A stretch of 64,000 bases of DNA from Aphanomyces cochlioides (taxonomy: Eukaryota > Oomycota > Saprolegniomycetes > Saprolegniales > Verrucalvaceae), in the NCBI GenBank assembly GCA_019828595.1, contig JAHQRK010000002.1, forward strand, positions 2,480,001-2,544,000, read 5' to 3'. Each line of letters opens with the position of its first letter. Positions within the stretch are counted from its first letter, which is position 1. Made by a program: the position numbers and the translations under genes. This document shows, one piece after another, positions 36,184 through 46,935 of the stretch. The notes under the pieces are model-generated. The model searched no databases. It had not been told where the DNA came from and saw nothing but the letters and a program-made list of their open reading frames with translations.

Positions 36184-36873
36184 AGATCAAACTATCCCGT
36201 TGCACCAGGTCTGATGCAATGCAGCAATGAACGATCTCGCCGATCTGCAGACAATGAGCAAGGACTGTCGTCTTCGGAATCCGATAAAGTAGACTAACTT
36301 ATGAATAAAAACATAGAGTGATTGATTAGCGAATGACTGTTGGGCTAAACAGCTGTGTTGCTCGTGTGGCGGGGTCAATTGTTCTCGATCAAGAACTGTG
36401 ACCAGAAAGACAATCGTGATACCAAGCATATTGGATATCGACCGTGAACATCTATATACTGAGATCGTCATTTCGTCAACAGAGGACGTAAAAATCAGTT
36501 TCGAACATGTGTTGGGTGTTTTTTGCTTAACTTTCATTCAGGCATCCGTTTCTGTACCTGTACTATTGCCGATCATCGAGCAGCAAAGCAAGATGAGCGC
36601 ATAGTTTTTAAGAGGGAATACTTGAGAAGTGGGGGGATAGCGTACATAGAAAAAAAGGAGCACCAAATTTTCTACTTTTTCATTTCGCCATATTGACCTC
36701 TGTAGTTTCGAGGGTTGATTGAGCGTTAAAAAAGAGAGCTAAATCTGTCTTGTACGTCCGATAAGCCTTCGGGGCGCTCGAGAAATGAAGTCTCAAAGTC
36801 GGCGATTTCAACATTCTCTGATCAGATTGCGTTGACATATATGCAGATTTCCCTTTCCAAAGTCCTATTTACA
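36184..36873. repeat. Palindrome 2, left arm, outer segment (690 bp)
   Basis: Reverse complement of about 49850-50537, with scattered substitutions. It is cut off from the rest of the left arm (43011-46245) by the 6.1-kb insertion 36874-43010. Its first 327 bp also belong to the right arm of palindrome 1. No gene is recognised. Confidence 0.88.
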
Positions 36874-37149
36874 GTGGTCGACAGCATCGAGACGACATTT
36901 GAAAAAAGCATAAAGTTTTATAGGAATACTTTCAAAATCGATAATATAAAAACTAAGAGGGCATTTGAATGATTTGGAAAAAAATTGCCCACTACTGGAA
37001 TCGAACCAAGGACCAATTCAAAATGACTGGTATGCTAAGGGCGTGGTCTCTATCTTTTTCGTTCCTGCTTTTAACATACAGCACTTTTCGGATAAAATAT
37101 TATCCGGCTCAATCTTTTTTGTCTGGACGGTAAAACCGTTCCTGCTTTT

Positions 37150-38274
37150 ATGAAGACTGTCGCCGTCGCTGTGGGTGCATCTGCGATAGCTGTTTCCGCC
37201 GTGTGCATGGCCATGGCAACAACTATGGGTACCAGCAAGTATAATATCCTCACTGTTACTCGTGTTGATTTCGATTCTATGCTCGAGAACGACCAATACA
37301 ACCAGTGGTTCCACGAAAATCTGCGCTGCAACCAATCTACATTTCGTAAGCTGATAGACTTGTTTCGCCCACTCGTACCAGAATTGGATCGCTGGGGTCA
37401 CCGCCACTCGTTCGAGAAGAAGATTGCCATGTTTCTTTACTTTCTAGGCTCCGAAGGAGGATACAGAGAAACAGCAGCTGCATTTGGAATGTCTAAATCG
37501 TGGTGCATCAAAGTTATATCCTGCCTTATCAATTCTGTATCGAGACAAGCGAAATTATGGATATCGCTACCATCAACAGCTTCAGCTTGGAAGAAAATTG
37601 AAATAGACTTCTTTAAAAAGCAGCAAATCCCAGGAATTGTAGGCGCTATCGACGGGACTCTAATTGACATACAGCGTCCGAAAGACTACGATGGCTTTTA
37701 TAATAGGAATGGCGATCCATCGTTAAATGTTCAGGCCGTTGTTGATTCTCAATTGCGGTTTATGTCCGTTGATATTCGACCTGGATCATACTCCGACAAG
37801 AAGAGTTGGAAGGTGTCAACACTTGGACAGATTGTCCGCCATCGAATTCCCAGTGGTTGTTTTCTCATTGGAGATGCTGGTTATACCTTGTTTCCTTGGC
37901 TAATTACGCCATATGCATCACACGAAGAGGGTGGTAAACTTACAAAGATACAAAAGCATTTTAATTATGTCTTGTCAAGCAGCCGTATGCCCGTGGAATG
38001 CGCCTTCGGACGATTAAAGGAACGATACCGCATTTTGAAAACTGTCATGAATGAAAAGTCCTTGGAGAGAACAGTCTCAGTCATTACAGCTTGCTTTGTC
38101 CTCCACAACATGGTCCTTTGCTTTGACGATGATCTTTTTGAAATACCATGTCCTCGACGAGATCGAAATACTTATGTTCAACCCCCAGACGAGAATGATA
38201 CTGAATCCACCCCTTTTTTGCGTCGTGCTGCTCTGTCTAAACGTAAAGGCATTGCCAGTATTGTCTACAAATGA
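37150..38274 (+). CDS. PIF/Harbinger DDE transposase A
   Basis: A 374-aa uninterrupted frame. The DDE triad is visible: D in PGIVGAIDGTLIDI, D in FLIGDAGYTLFPWL, E in MPVECAFGRLKERYRIL. Between them are YNRNGDPSLNVQAVVDSQL and the DIRPGSYSDKKSW block, in the HARBI1 family order. An N-terminal HTH region (RETAAAFGMSKSWCIKVI) precedes the catalytic core. The product would cut and paste the element with its Myb-like partner. The length is normal for the family (about 350-400). The first ~30 residues are hydrophobic and Ala-rich, so the true start may be a later Met (MATTMG). This is the most credible intact DNA-transposon gene pair in the window. Confidence 0.88.
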   Translation: MKTVAVAVGASAIAVSAVCMAMATTMGTSKYNILTVTRVDFDSMLENDQYNQWFHENLRCNQSTFRKLIDLFRPLVPELDRWGHRHSFEKKIAMFLYFLGSEGGYRETAAAFGMSKSWCIKVISCLINSVSRQAKLWISLPSTASAWKKIEIDFFKKQQIPGIVGAIDGTLIDIQRPKDYDGFYNRNGDPSLNVQAVVDSQLRFMSVDIRPGSYSDKKSWKVSTLGQIVRHRIPSGCFLIGDAGYTLFPWLITPYASHEEGGKLTKIQKHFNYVLSSSRMPVECAFGRLKERYRILKTVMNEKSLERTVSVITACFVLHNMVLCFDDDLFEIPCPRRDRNTYVQPPDENDTESTPFLRRAALSKRKGIASIVYK

Positions 38275-38319
38275 AAATGGAGACAAATGCATTAAAAGTT
38301 AAGATAATTCAATGATTTC

Positions 38320-39234
38320 CTACTCTTTGTCTTGTTCACGTCGAGCTATGTCACGGATGAGATGCTCCAATAATTTTGCCATGGTTTGGCTTTGGTCGTT
38401 GATTGCTTTCAAGACATCATCCATTGTGGCAACATTCGAGTTTGAAGCTTGATTGTTCACCGTGGCAAGCGACGAACCAAGAAAGATAAGCCCATCCTTG
38501 ATTGCATTGAATCCAGCCTCCAAGGATTTGCCTTGTGTTTTTGTTTTGGTACGATTGGATTGCTTCTTTTGCTTGGACGGCTTTTGGTTGTCAGGGTGCT
38601 TTTCATCGTCACTCAGCTCACTCTCGATCAAATCATCCAGCAATCGCTTTTTGTTTGGCACTACTAAGTTAAAATGAATTTAGTACAAATATGATGACAT
38701 AAATTAAATTCACCATCATGCTTTGACGCCAATTCATCGTCATTCGAGTCGTCTGTTGACATTAGAGACTCACGTCTGTATCCTGCTTTTGATCCCCAAT
38801 ATTCTTGCATAATTTCAAAGTTTGCAGGGAGTGGCGGCTTGCAGTCATTCCCAGTTGGGCTCGGGTTTGATGGCTTTGACAAAGACCAAGCAGCTTTCAT
38901 CTTTTGAAACTATCGATAGAGTTGAGCAAAAGACGACTCAATACAGTATTACCTTATCTTGTACTTGAACGACAGAAAACTCCCTGTTCATTGCCAGGCT
39001 CAACTCGGCGGCCAGCATGACGTATGCCACCTTTTTGTCTGCGTTATTCTTCGAGTTGAAGCGTTGCTCCAACGGCGACTTGTAACGCAAGGCAAACATC
39101 TTGGCGACGCTGTCGTCACACCACCGGGTCCACTTCTCCGATGCCTTGGACTTCGTCTTCCTTCCTTGCTTTGGCGCGGCGTAGTTTGTTTCACGGTCAT
39201 CTATCACATATGAGTTCGGAAGGAGCAAGGACAT
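38320..39234 (-). CDS. Myb/SANT-like DNA-binding partner of Harbinger A (3 exons)
   Basis: Exons are 39234-38953, 38909-38714 and 38663-38320, with introns of 43 and 50 bp. The spliced length is 822 nt (273 aa plus stop). Residues ~30-100 form a trihelix/Myb-like block (KWTRWCDDSVAKMFALRYKS, then KKVAYVMLAAELSLAMNREF), followed by VQVQDK joined to FQKMKAAW across the first intron. The C-terminal part is acidic/basic and helical. Harbinger elements encode such a protein to bring the transposase to the ends and into the nucleus. The second acceptor could lie 3 bp further in without changing the frame. Exon joins come from GT-AG signals and frame continuity, not transcript data. Confidence 0.75.
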
Positions 39235-39541
39235 GCGTACCGTTTCGAGTGGCGTTGGCAGGATGGACGTTGTTCATTGCAGCCACTCTTTGTGGCCAAA
39301 CGCAGAGATGATTCGTCTCTGCCTTTGGCCGCAAATGTTAGCAGGAACGTTAACCGGATACGGATAATATTAGCCAATCATAGACTCGCCGTCTCTGCTT
39401 TTAGCGGAAAAGCAGAGACAAAACGAGATAGAGACCAGGCCCTAAGAGGCAATTCCAAGTAGTTTTCGAAAATGAACGGAGCCAATCAGAATCGTTTCCG
39501 TCGTTCTTTGAAATTCGTTTTTCAAAGTATGATGGCAAGTC

Positions 39542-40825
39542 ATGTTTTCATCGTGTTTTGACATATTCGTTGTTTCTGCGGTCCTTGGTGCGGCGACGGT
39601 GGTGGCGACAAGAACAACACCAAGATCAACCCAGTATATCCTCCGTACGGACACGTGGAGCACAATACAAGAATCGTGCATGTTCGATGGCTGGTTCATT
39701 CGAAACCTGCGATGTACAAGACAAACGTTTTACCAAATTGTGGCTCGTGTGGAATCTCGGTGGCTGAGTGTGAACGAACGGATCCATCACAACGCAGTAC
39801 TTGGGATTTGCGATCGTGTAGCAGTGACGCTGCACTACTTGACACACAACGATGGATTTGCCTCGAGCGGTCAAGTGTTTGGCGTCAGTGCTACACGAGC
39901 GCATTGCTACGTCAACCTGGTTATGGGCGTCATTCATACCTACTTGGCAGAGACAATATCGCTGCCGAAATGTCATCAAGAATGGATGGAGATTGCTCAT
40001 GGTTTTGAAACTTTTGGTGGAATCCCAAATGTCGTTGGAGTCATAGACGGAAGTTTAATTCCTATCAAGCGCTTTCAAGACTATGAGGGTTGGTATTGCC
40101 GTAAAGGCTTTCCTGCTTTCAATATCCAAGGTACTTATTTGAGGAATACATCAACTCTATTCTAAGCCAAGCTTATTATTGTTGGTGTAGTTGATCACAA
40201 GTTACGCTTTATGTCATTTTCCATACGCTCGGGATCTCAAAACGACAAATCTCTCTTCAATCGATCTCAATTCGGTATGAACGTGCATAAGGTACCAATC
40301 GTGTAGTATGATGTGAGCGCTAAATGAATATTTAGATCATGCCTCGGGGAACATAATTCCTTGGTGATGCGGGCTACAAGTTATACAAGCACTTGATGAC
40401 ACCGTTCGACATTCGTTTACGGATGAAAAATGACGAGTCGCACTACAACTATATTCCCAGCGGTAGACGCTCAATCGTTGAGCGAGCGTTCGGACGGTGG
40501 AAAAATAAGTTTAGGATATTCAAGAGCCCTCTAGTCATCGCACTCCAGAGGGTAAGAACAATCTACTGTAGCTGGCAACCGATAATGTCTTTATATCGTA
40601 AAAATGGCACAAGTGATTGAAGTTTCTATGATTCTACACAATTGGATTGTCGACTTGGATCAGGCTGAGGATGATGAGGAAGATGATTTGGCTTCCAATG
40701 AAGAGTGGATGCATATTGGCGGTGACATCACCAGATCAAGCCAACGAAACCTAGTCGACGGAGAAGAAGCCATCAATGCGAGAAATGCATTGAAAACATA
40801 TCTTTATAATTGTGTTAGAAAATAG
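39542..40825 (+). pseudogene. PIF/Harbinger transposase B with introns and a stop
   Basis: Exon 1 (39542-40130) holds the HTH region and the first catalytic Asp in NVVGVIDGSLIPIKR, ending in FPAFNIQ. A 60-bp intron (40131-40190) leads to VDHKLRFMSFSIRSGSQND. A 44-bp intron (40292-40335) leads to the second Asp in FLGDAGYKLYKHL and the Glu in IVERAFGRWKNKFR. A TAA just before FLGDAGY (40351-40353) interrupts the frame, and the last intron (from 40552) does not join in phase with VIEVSMILHNWIVDLD. It is therefore probably dead. It is a different, more diverged family from transposase A. Confidence 0.7.
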
Positions 40826-40891
40826 ACAACATGTAAAGTCATTTGAGAATGTGATATTATCGTTAACTGTTATTCATACGCTGAAGATGGC

Positions 40892-41713
40892 TTAGTAGTT
40901 CACGTTGAATAGCATTGCCTTGGACAATATTCTCCAAGAGCGCAGAGTGGATCTTTTTTTACTATTCCAGCGTCTCAAAAGAGTGTCAATTTTCTCACTT
41001 GATTGCAAAGCACCATTTCCAAGAGCAGCGGCATCAACCAATCCTTTTGCTAATGTTTCGCCCAGTTGAACAAGACCGTTTGCCACACTCGATGACCCTG
41101 TCTTTCGACGCTTTTCTTGTCTCTTAGATGAGGCGGACGACTCACTGCCAGCAATTTCGTTTTCAACATCCTGTGGCTGCTCCTCGTCGACAACAGTCCC
41201 ACTTGATCCAAACTCGTTGTGTCCAAGCCCACGCTTATCGCCCAGATACTCGACAACATGGTCCCAGTAGGCAGGGTAGATAGGACTGATTTCGACATTG
41301 CTTCCAGTAGTTTGTTTAGATACACAAATTCGTGAATACTCTTGCTTCAAATTTTGATACTTTGCTTTCGCTGCTGCATGAGTGACGGTAACTCCAGCGG
41401 ATACACTGAGTCGCATGGCAATTTTTTCCCAGAGGATGGAAAGTTGTTGGTTGCTTTTCGAGCCTCGAAAAGACTGGTCAAACGTGCGCAAACGAAGCTC
41501 GAGGAGCTCTTGCACCATATCAGTTGTCCATACTGTTTTCTTCTCACTAGTGGAGGGCAACGACGTTTCATTTTTGGCTTGGACTGAAGCAACACTTGCG
41601 GCCTCTAGCCGAGCGAGGCGCTCCGCCAGCTCCTTCTTTGTCAGCGCTTTGGCCTTGCCTTTCGAGGACATTCCAACACTGCAGCCTTGGAATAATGAAT
41701 AGCAGCATATCAT
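40892..41713 (-). CDS. Myb/SANT-like partner of Harbinger B
   Basis: A 273-aa uninterrupted frame, convergent with transposase B. Residues ~60-160 are a trihelix/Myb-type domain: VWTTDMVQELLELRLRTFDQ, ILWEKIAMRLSVSAGVTVTH and AKAKYQNLKQEYSRI. An Asp/Glu-rich linker and a basic KRQEKRRKTG stretch (possible nuclear signal) follow. The N-terminus may start at MSSKGKAKALTKKELAERL, 15 codons in. The frame is open although its transposase partner is broken. It may be inactive simply through loss of the partner. Confidence 0.65.
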   Translation of the reverse strand: MICCYSLFQGCSVGMSSKGKAKALTKKELAERLARLEAASVASVQAKNETSLPSTSEKKTVWTTDMVQELLELRLRTFDQSFRGSKSNQQLSILWEKIAMRLSVSAGVTVTHAAAKAKYQNLKQEYSRICVSKQTTGSNVEISPIYPAYWDHVVEYLGDKRGLGHNEFGSSGTVVDEEQPQDVENEIAGSESSASSKRQEKRRKTGSSSVANGLVQLGETLAKGLVDAAALGNGALQSSEKIDTLLRRWNSKKRSTLRSWRILSKAMLFNVNY

Positions 41714-41731
41714 TGGACTCTTTTTAACTAA

Positions 41732-42757
41732 TCATATGATGCTATTCAAGCATGCAGTGGTCAAAAACGAGATGTAGGACGCGTTATCCATTACAATCGT
41801 TGCGTTCGATATGCCACGTGAGGCCAACTCCTTCAGTAACCCATCAAACCAAGCAACAAAGTAAGCATGGTTGAACATATTGTGATAGTCTTTCGACTGC
41901 TTGCCACCAACAAAGATGTCCAATCCACAAAGAAAAGAATCATGCACACCTTGGTCGACAATCGCACCAATGAAACAGTATCTTTGACCCTTGTGTTGTC
42001 GTTTGACTTGAATATCCTTGGCGTCATTCGGATCATAAAGAGAGTCTTTGTGGCGGGAGTTGTTCTTGTGGATATAACTCTCGTCAAGATACACAACAGT
42101 GCGATGAGCATGAGGGTTCACAATGCACACATACTGTACCATTTTGATAACGTAAGCATCTCTCATAATACGATTTTTCAAAGCCAATGCAAGTGGTTGG
42201 GTTCCTTTCTTGTTTCCACGTTTATATCCGAGGCGCTTAAGAAAGCGCTGTACGCATCGGATGGCTGATGCATGTCCATTAGACTGCGAACGTTCAACTA
42301 CGAGGTATCCTTTAGCTTGCATAAAGTCAACCACATCTCGCGCAACTGTACGAGTTCTGGTGAGCCGTCGCTCACGAACAAAGGTTTGAACATCGGCGAT
42401 AACCATGGGATGCTTGGAAATCCGTGTGGGATGGTTCGTTCTGTTTGCAGGTACAGGGCGGACTTCGATGGTCTGCTGGTTCATGTATTCTTTCCATACC
42501 TTCTCTACTGTGTCGCGACCACGGCCCAACATAGTCGCAATTCGTTGGGATACGCCCTGGCCTGTGCTGTCAATCTTCATTGTTTGCTCGTGGCGCAGTT
42601 GCACTTGCATTCTTATGATGTCTACTCGTTCTTCTTTGGTGAGTGCTCGTGGTCGCGTCTTAGCGACATCTTCGCATATGCGCTTGTAAGTCGACGCGTC
42701 AATGTGGCCTCCAACAACCATCTTACGAAGAGTCACCAATATGGATGCCAAAGTCAC
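41732..42757 (-). pseudogene. IS630/Tc1-type DDE transposase, 3' truncated
   Basis: A 341-aa frame with a long N-terminal HTH region (VSQRIATMLGRGRDTVEKVW), linker VRERRLTRTRTVARDVVDFM, then the first catalytic Asp in RTVVYLDESYIHKN and the second in ATIVMDNASY. It stops ~13 residues after the second Asp, before any third acidic residue, so the catalytic triad is incomplete. The truncation point is next to the Harbinger B unit, suggesting that insertion or an associated deletion removed the end. It is the likely original transposase of the 36874-43010 composite. Confidence 0.75.
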
Positions 42758-44666
42758 AGCTTGTACTGTATAAATTTGTCATCTGTATCTTTATAAATTA
42801 TAATAGGTATTCGATTTTTACGATGGAATTTACATTCATTCATAACTTCTTTGTATAATTTATCAAAGGACATTGCGTTTGAGAAACTATATGTTATTTC
42901 ATTGGATTGGCCAAGTTGACTTCTACGTTGGTACTAGTATTAAATTTCATAATTTTATCTGTTCTTGAAGTGAATCATCAGCAAAATGACGTCTCGATGC
43001 TGTCGACCACAAAAACGTCCTTAATTAAGGTAGAATGATGGTAGTCAGTAAGGAAAAATCCTTGAATAAAGACTGTGATGTCTGTGTGCGCCAGCGAGAG
43101 TACGATAGAAGAATTGTGAGTCTGAAGGAAAACACAGAGAGTGTGAACGAAAACACTGAGAGTCCAGGCAGTTTCGTACCACGCTTGGTCCGTCTCTTAC
43201 ACTTGGACCCAGCTCTGTAGTGCTTGAGCGTGGCAGGCTGTAGCCGCATCGTCGTTATCTCTAGTCTTTGGCAGCTGTGGCTGCCGATGCCATTGTGATG
43301 GCGTTGGTGGCGAACGAGATGGCTGAGCCATAAAGTACGGACATAAGTACCACAGGAATGATCGGATATTTTACTCTCAATCAATGATTTTCACTCTCAG
43401 AGTGCGGTTGTTTTTCATCTCCACCATCTGACTGCCCAATAACAGCTTAGTACCCTAAAGTGTCGTTGGACAAAATACCACTTTATATTATACTGAATAC
43501 TTGTATGTTTCAGATGTTTTGTTGACACCAGGGTTCATTTCAATTACCAATTACTGGATAACAACATGAGAAATGACAAAAAGGAGGCTTTTTGCTCAAC
43601 GCAAAATCTTGAAAACTACATCGGAATGAGTCCTAGCTGAAACTTGGATCGCTCGTAGCTCGTTCATCTCGATAGCTATGACGATAATTCCTCGTTCTAT
43701 GTGCTTAGATTTGTCTGTTCTATATGTCTTGATAGTTGCAGACCTCGTCTTGGCCCAGGAGAAAAGTTGGTAGCTCGAAAATTTGCCAAAATTACCCCCT
43801 TGTCTTAACAATTCTCTGTCAAAACACCCAACAAGCACGAGCTACTGGCAAAGAATACGACAACAATGTCACATAGGAGAAGATGTAGGACTATTCATCC
43901 AGACTAATCCTTGCCGCACGAATGATCTGAATTCATGTGAATAATACTTCATCCCGCAATGGATCGATTCATACGTTACAAATGCGATCTCCAAACTCGC
44001 TACTTGGTAGAATACGTCAAAGCAGTTCAGAATGCTCCCGTTAGAGTAGCATTCTCATGTGACGTTAGGGTAACATTTTCATGTGAAGTCATTGTATATC
44101 CGTAAGACAACTAAATTTTGCACGTTCAATCAGAGTTAAATCGCTGGGTATGTCGCATGCTGTAAAGAACAATATTACAGGAGCTATAGGGAGTTAAGAT
44201 TACGCTATTTTTTGAGGTATTGGATGATGCAATTTTTATGGCATTTACAAGACATCTACATTCCCCCGCATCCCTCTGGCTTGCCATCATTTAATAGAAT
44301 GTTCTATGATGGTATTTATCGTCGTTGTGCTGCATTGAAACAAGACATACACTGAGCTAATAATGTCGATATCTTACACGGAGGAGACTAAGCCCATTCG
44401 TTGATGTTTTTAGGTGTCTCCAAACGGGAAGAATCGTCTTGAGTGCATCTTATGAATAACTCACTATAACACAATTCCTTTATGATACAAACTGGCCACG
44501 TTCGATTTTCACAATAACCTCGAGGGATCTTGCACACTATTGTACGATTCAAAGAAAGTGAGTATTGTATGCCTTCTTTTCAGGGCGAAAGCAACAGGGT
44601 AGCACACACAATGAGCTATAAATTAGGAAACTTATTAACGAGAGTCTCGATGTACGAGAAAAAGAT

Positions 44667-44738
44667 TGCGCCGTCGGGGAATTGAACCCCGACCTTCTCC
44701 TTGGAAGGGAGAAATCCTAACCATTAGACTAACGGCGC
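44667..44738 (-). tRNA. tRNA-Gly(TCC): tRNA-Gly(TCC), palindrome 2 left
   Basis: Same 72-nt gene as 23739-23810, complete, followed on its own strand by ATCTTTTTC. Confidence 0.92.
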
Positions 44739-45032
44739 CTGTTGTTTCAAAGGAGAATTTTTATTGTTATTCTACTGTTCATATCTAATGATATCTTCTC
44801 AAACCTCTTAGTGACACAACGCCAGGCGAGAATATGCAACTCCCATGAACAAAGTTGATACCAACGTGGCTACGCATGTGAGAACGTTTTATATGGGTTG
44901 GCCATAATTATGCATGTCTAACGACAGAAGTAACTATGCTGGCTTATAAAGACCTGAATTCAAATCCGCATAAAAACTTGCAGGTGATAATTGAGGTGGA
45001 AGTTAAGAGAAAGAGTGCTGGGCATAAAAAGC

Positions 45033-45104
45033 GGCCCCAACCGGGGATCGAACCCGGGACCTCCTGCACCCGAAGCAGGAATCATACCTCTAGACCATTA
45101 GGGC
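45033..45104 (-). tRNA. tRNA-Pro(CGG): tRNA-Pro(CGG), palindrome 2 left
   Basis: Same 72-nt gene as 23373-23444, complete, upstream of tRNA-Gly on the same strand with the same spacer as in palindrome 1. Confidence 0.92.
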
Positions 45105-45734
45105 GATACAACTCGCTCGACTGATAAAACAGGTACGTTCTAATATCAATCATTCTCCCTCGAGTGAAAATATTTAACGCACTGTCTAGAATATGCATGA
45201 TACTCAAAATGTAACAACAAAAGGTTACTCTTAATACGAGTGTATATGGCCTAGCAACGATGGTGAAATTTAAACAACTACGAGTATTCTTGAGTTATCC
45301 TTCGTCAAACACTCTGCCAATCAGAGAAGTGATAATACAACTGAATGGCCCATGAAAGGCAATGTGCTTTGAAGCCAAGCCATGATGGAACGAAAATAAA
45401 AGACTATTCGTAAGTTATCCAATAGGACATACATGAAACCTCATTGAATTCAATGAAAACCTTGAGTACTTGTCTTGAGACAAACTTCTCTCTGTTCAAT
45501 TCGGTTGCTAATGACATCTACATTTTTGTCCATGTTACACATACAAAGCCAGCCTCGAGAATCCAAATCATTGTCATTAATTACGATAAAACCGTTTGTG
45601 TGATAAAAATGCAGTAAACTTGCATATGCTGGCTGTAAATGGACGTATTTATAGCTTGCACATCGATAAAAATATTGCACATGTTGGCTTGGGTGTTCAT
45701 ATTCTTTGCCTGCAAGTAATAAAATTGAAACGAA

Positions 45735-45922
45735 TGCGCCGTCGGGGAATTGAACCCCGACCTTCTCCTTGGAAGGGTTTATTGAGTATATTACCTAGGT
45801 TATAGTGGATATGAACTACTTTAACTCAGCTGGACCAGGTCTAACGGCTTTGTCTTGATAGTTCTACCTTTTCGGTTCTTCTCCTTGGAAGGGAGAAATC
45901 CTAACCATTAGACTAACGGCGC
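45735..45922 (-). tRNA. tRNA-Gly(TCC) split by a 100-bp insert (left copy)
   Basis: Reverse-strand sequence begins as a normal tRNA-Gly up to the anticodon arm. It then has 100 bp of unrelated DNA and resumes with a second copy of CCCTTCCAAGGAGAAG before the T arm and acceptor. Deleting 116 bp (insert plus one repeat) gives the standard 72-nt gene. Either an interrupted pseudogene or an unusual intron-bearing gene; identical to 46936-47123. Confidence 0.75.
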
Positions 45923-46245
45923 TCTTCGTCTTCGAGGTTACAAATAATTAGTGCAGCTACCTTGTGGTTGCAATATTTTCAGAAGCTTCTCATCATACAT
46001 AGATGTAAGAAAGGATGATTTGAAAGTTACGATACAATCTGGTAATTCGAGTATGATGCATTTGCGAGGAAAATGCTTTCAACTATGCTCTGGCGTCACT
46101 TGTGCTCTTTGTCGCCTGAAGAGGTCTCACCATTGGCTGGTCGAGGCTTTAGGAAATGAATTGAATAAGCAAGGCGCTTGAAGGACATCGGGAGGCATCT
46201 CTGTCAATCGTTTCGTCATGCAAAGTACATCATGAATTAATTATG

Positions 46246-46612
46246 GTTGATGTTTGGTTGTAATTCGTCATGAACGACACCTATTTATAGTAGATGTTCT
46301 GTCGTCACTTTTGCGTCTCCTATGCGTTGTCTTCCTCGTGAATACTGTGTTTAATTTGCTTTATTTTGTAACGTCGTTGAGAAGTGACGACAGCACGTCT
46401 AACCAAGGGGAGTACCGTGCAATGACTGGACCTCTTGTATATTTGATGGTTTGCACGCGTCCGGACATTGCCCATGCAGTACAAAGACTCTCACAACACC
46501 TCCATGCACCACGATCGTCATACCTTGTCGGAGCCAAACAGGTTCTTTGATATCTCGCAAGGACGCCCAACCACGGTATTCAATATGAAAGCGGACCAAG
46601 CATGTACATCAT
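46246..46612. other. Loop of palindrome 2 (367 bp)
   Basis: Unique sequence between the arms. The second half is a Ty1/copia remnant, listed separately. The first ~130 bp are not recognised. Confidence 0.85.
46384..46605 (+). pseudogene. Ty1/copia reverse-transcriptase fragment
   Basis: The codons read YRAMTGPLVYLMVCTRPDIA, then HAVQRLSQHLHAP and GAKQVL, a TGA, and YLARTPNHGIQY. This is the conserved stretch between the copia RT and RNase H domains (the YLMVxTRPDI and VLRYLKGTxxxGI patterns). Only about 70 codons remain. No LTR is visible, so it is a short remnant stranded at the palindrome centre. Confidence 0.75.
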
Positions 46613-46935
46613 CATAATTAATTCATGATGTACTTTGCATGACGAAACGATTGACAGAGATGCCTCCCGATGTCCTTCAAGCGCCTTGCTTATTCAATTC
46701 ATGTCCTAAAGCCTCGACCAGCCAATGGTGAGACCTCTTCAGGCGACAAAGAGCACAAGTGACGCCAGAGCATAGTTGAAAGCATTTTCCTCGCAAATGC
46801 ATCATACTCGAATTACCAGATTGTATCGTAACTTTCAAATCATCCTTTCTTACATCTATGTATGATGAGAAGCTTCTGAAGATATTGCAACCACAAGGTA
46901 GCTGCACTAATTATTTGTAACCTCGAAGACGAAGA

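Larger units (their letters stand above)
28408..36510. repeat. Palindrome 1, right arm (8103 bp)
   Basis: Reverse complement of 16367-24469 over its whole length, with at least four substitutions (near 32070, 32589, 32824, 33015) and no indels. The outermost 327 bp (36184-36510) is also the outer end of palindrome 2, so this segment exists three times in the window (16367-16693, 36184-36510, 50211-50537). Confidence 0.95.
37039..39442. mobile_element. PIF/Harbinger transposon A with both ends and TAA target duplication
   Basis: The left end GGGCGTGGTCTCTATCTTTT and the right end (other strand) GGGCCTGGTCTCTATCTCGT are flanked by TAA at 37036-37038 and 39443-39445, the 3-bp duplication expected for PIF/Harbinger. 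At 2404 bp it carries the two usual genes in convergent order, a DDE transposase (+) and a Myb/SANT-like protein (-), each apparently intact. Sub-terminal CGTTCCTGC and TTATCCGG words are shared with the MITE in the Crypton gene. Confidence 0.88.
36874..43010. mobile_element. Composite insertion bounded by GTGGTCGACAGC inverted ends
   Basis: The left end GTGGTCGACAGCATCGAGAC at 36874 and its complement ending at 43010 are inverted copies of about 27 bp with one mismatch. The palindrome 2 right arm has continuous sequence where this lies, so it is a genuine insertion of 6137 bp. The only transposase oriented with it and not assigned to another element is the IS630/Tc1-like gene at 41732-42757, so the host is probably a Tc1-like element later invaded by two Harbinger units. 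The empty site CTATTTAGACAAAATG shows no clear target duplication. Confidence 0.7.
43011..46245. repeat. Palindrome 2, left arm, inner segment (3235 bp)
   Basis: Reverse complement of 46613-49847 at a constant coordinate sum of 92858, with only isolated substitutions. With 36184-36873 it makes 3925 bp, the same length as the right arm. Apart from tRNA genes the arm appears non-coding from 43011 to 44660; small frames there show no domain. Confidence 0.95.

Noticed and set aside
16367..36510. Palindrome 1 as one giant transposon with 8-kb terminal inverted repeats
   Set aside because: Homology to the third copy continues past 36510 to 36873, so that edge is not an element end. No target duplication is seen, and the arms are patchworks of unrelated elements.
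36985..37035. Possible tRNA 3' half (GGTTCGATTCC on the reverse strand) left of Harbinger A
   Set aside because: The T-stem and anticodon stem do not pair well and no matching 5' half is present after removing Harbinger A.
43025..43384. 119-aa reverse frame in palindrome 2, mirrored at 49474-49833
   Set aside because: No domain, odd composition, no splice context; open by chance in both mirror copies.
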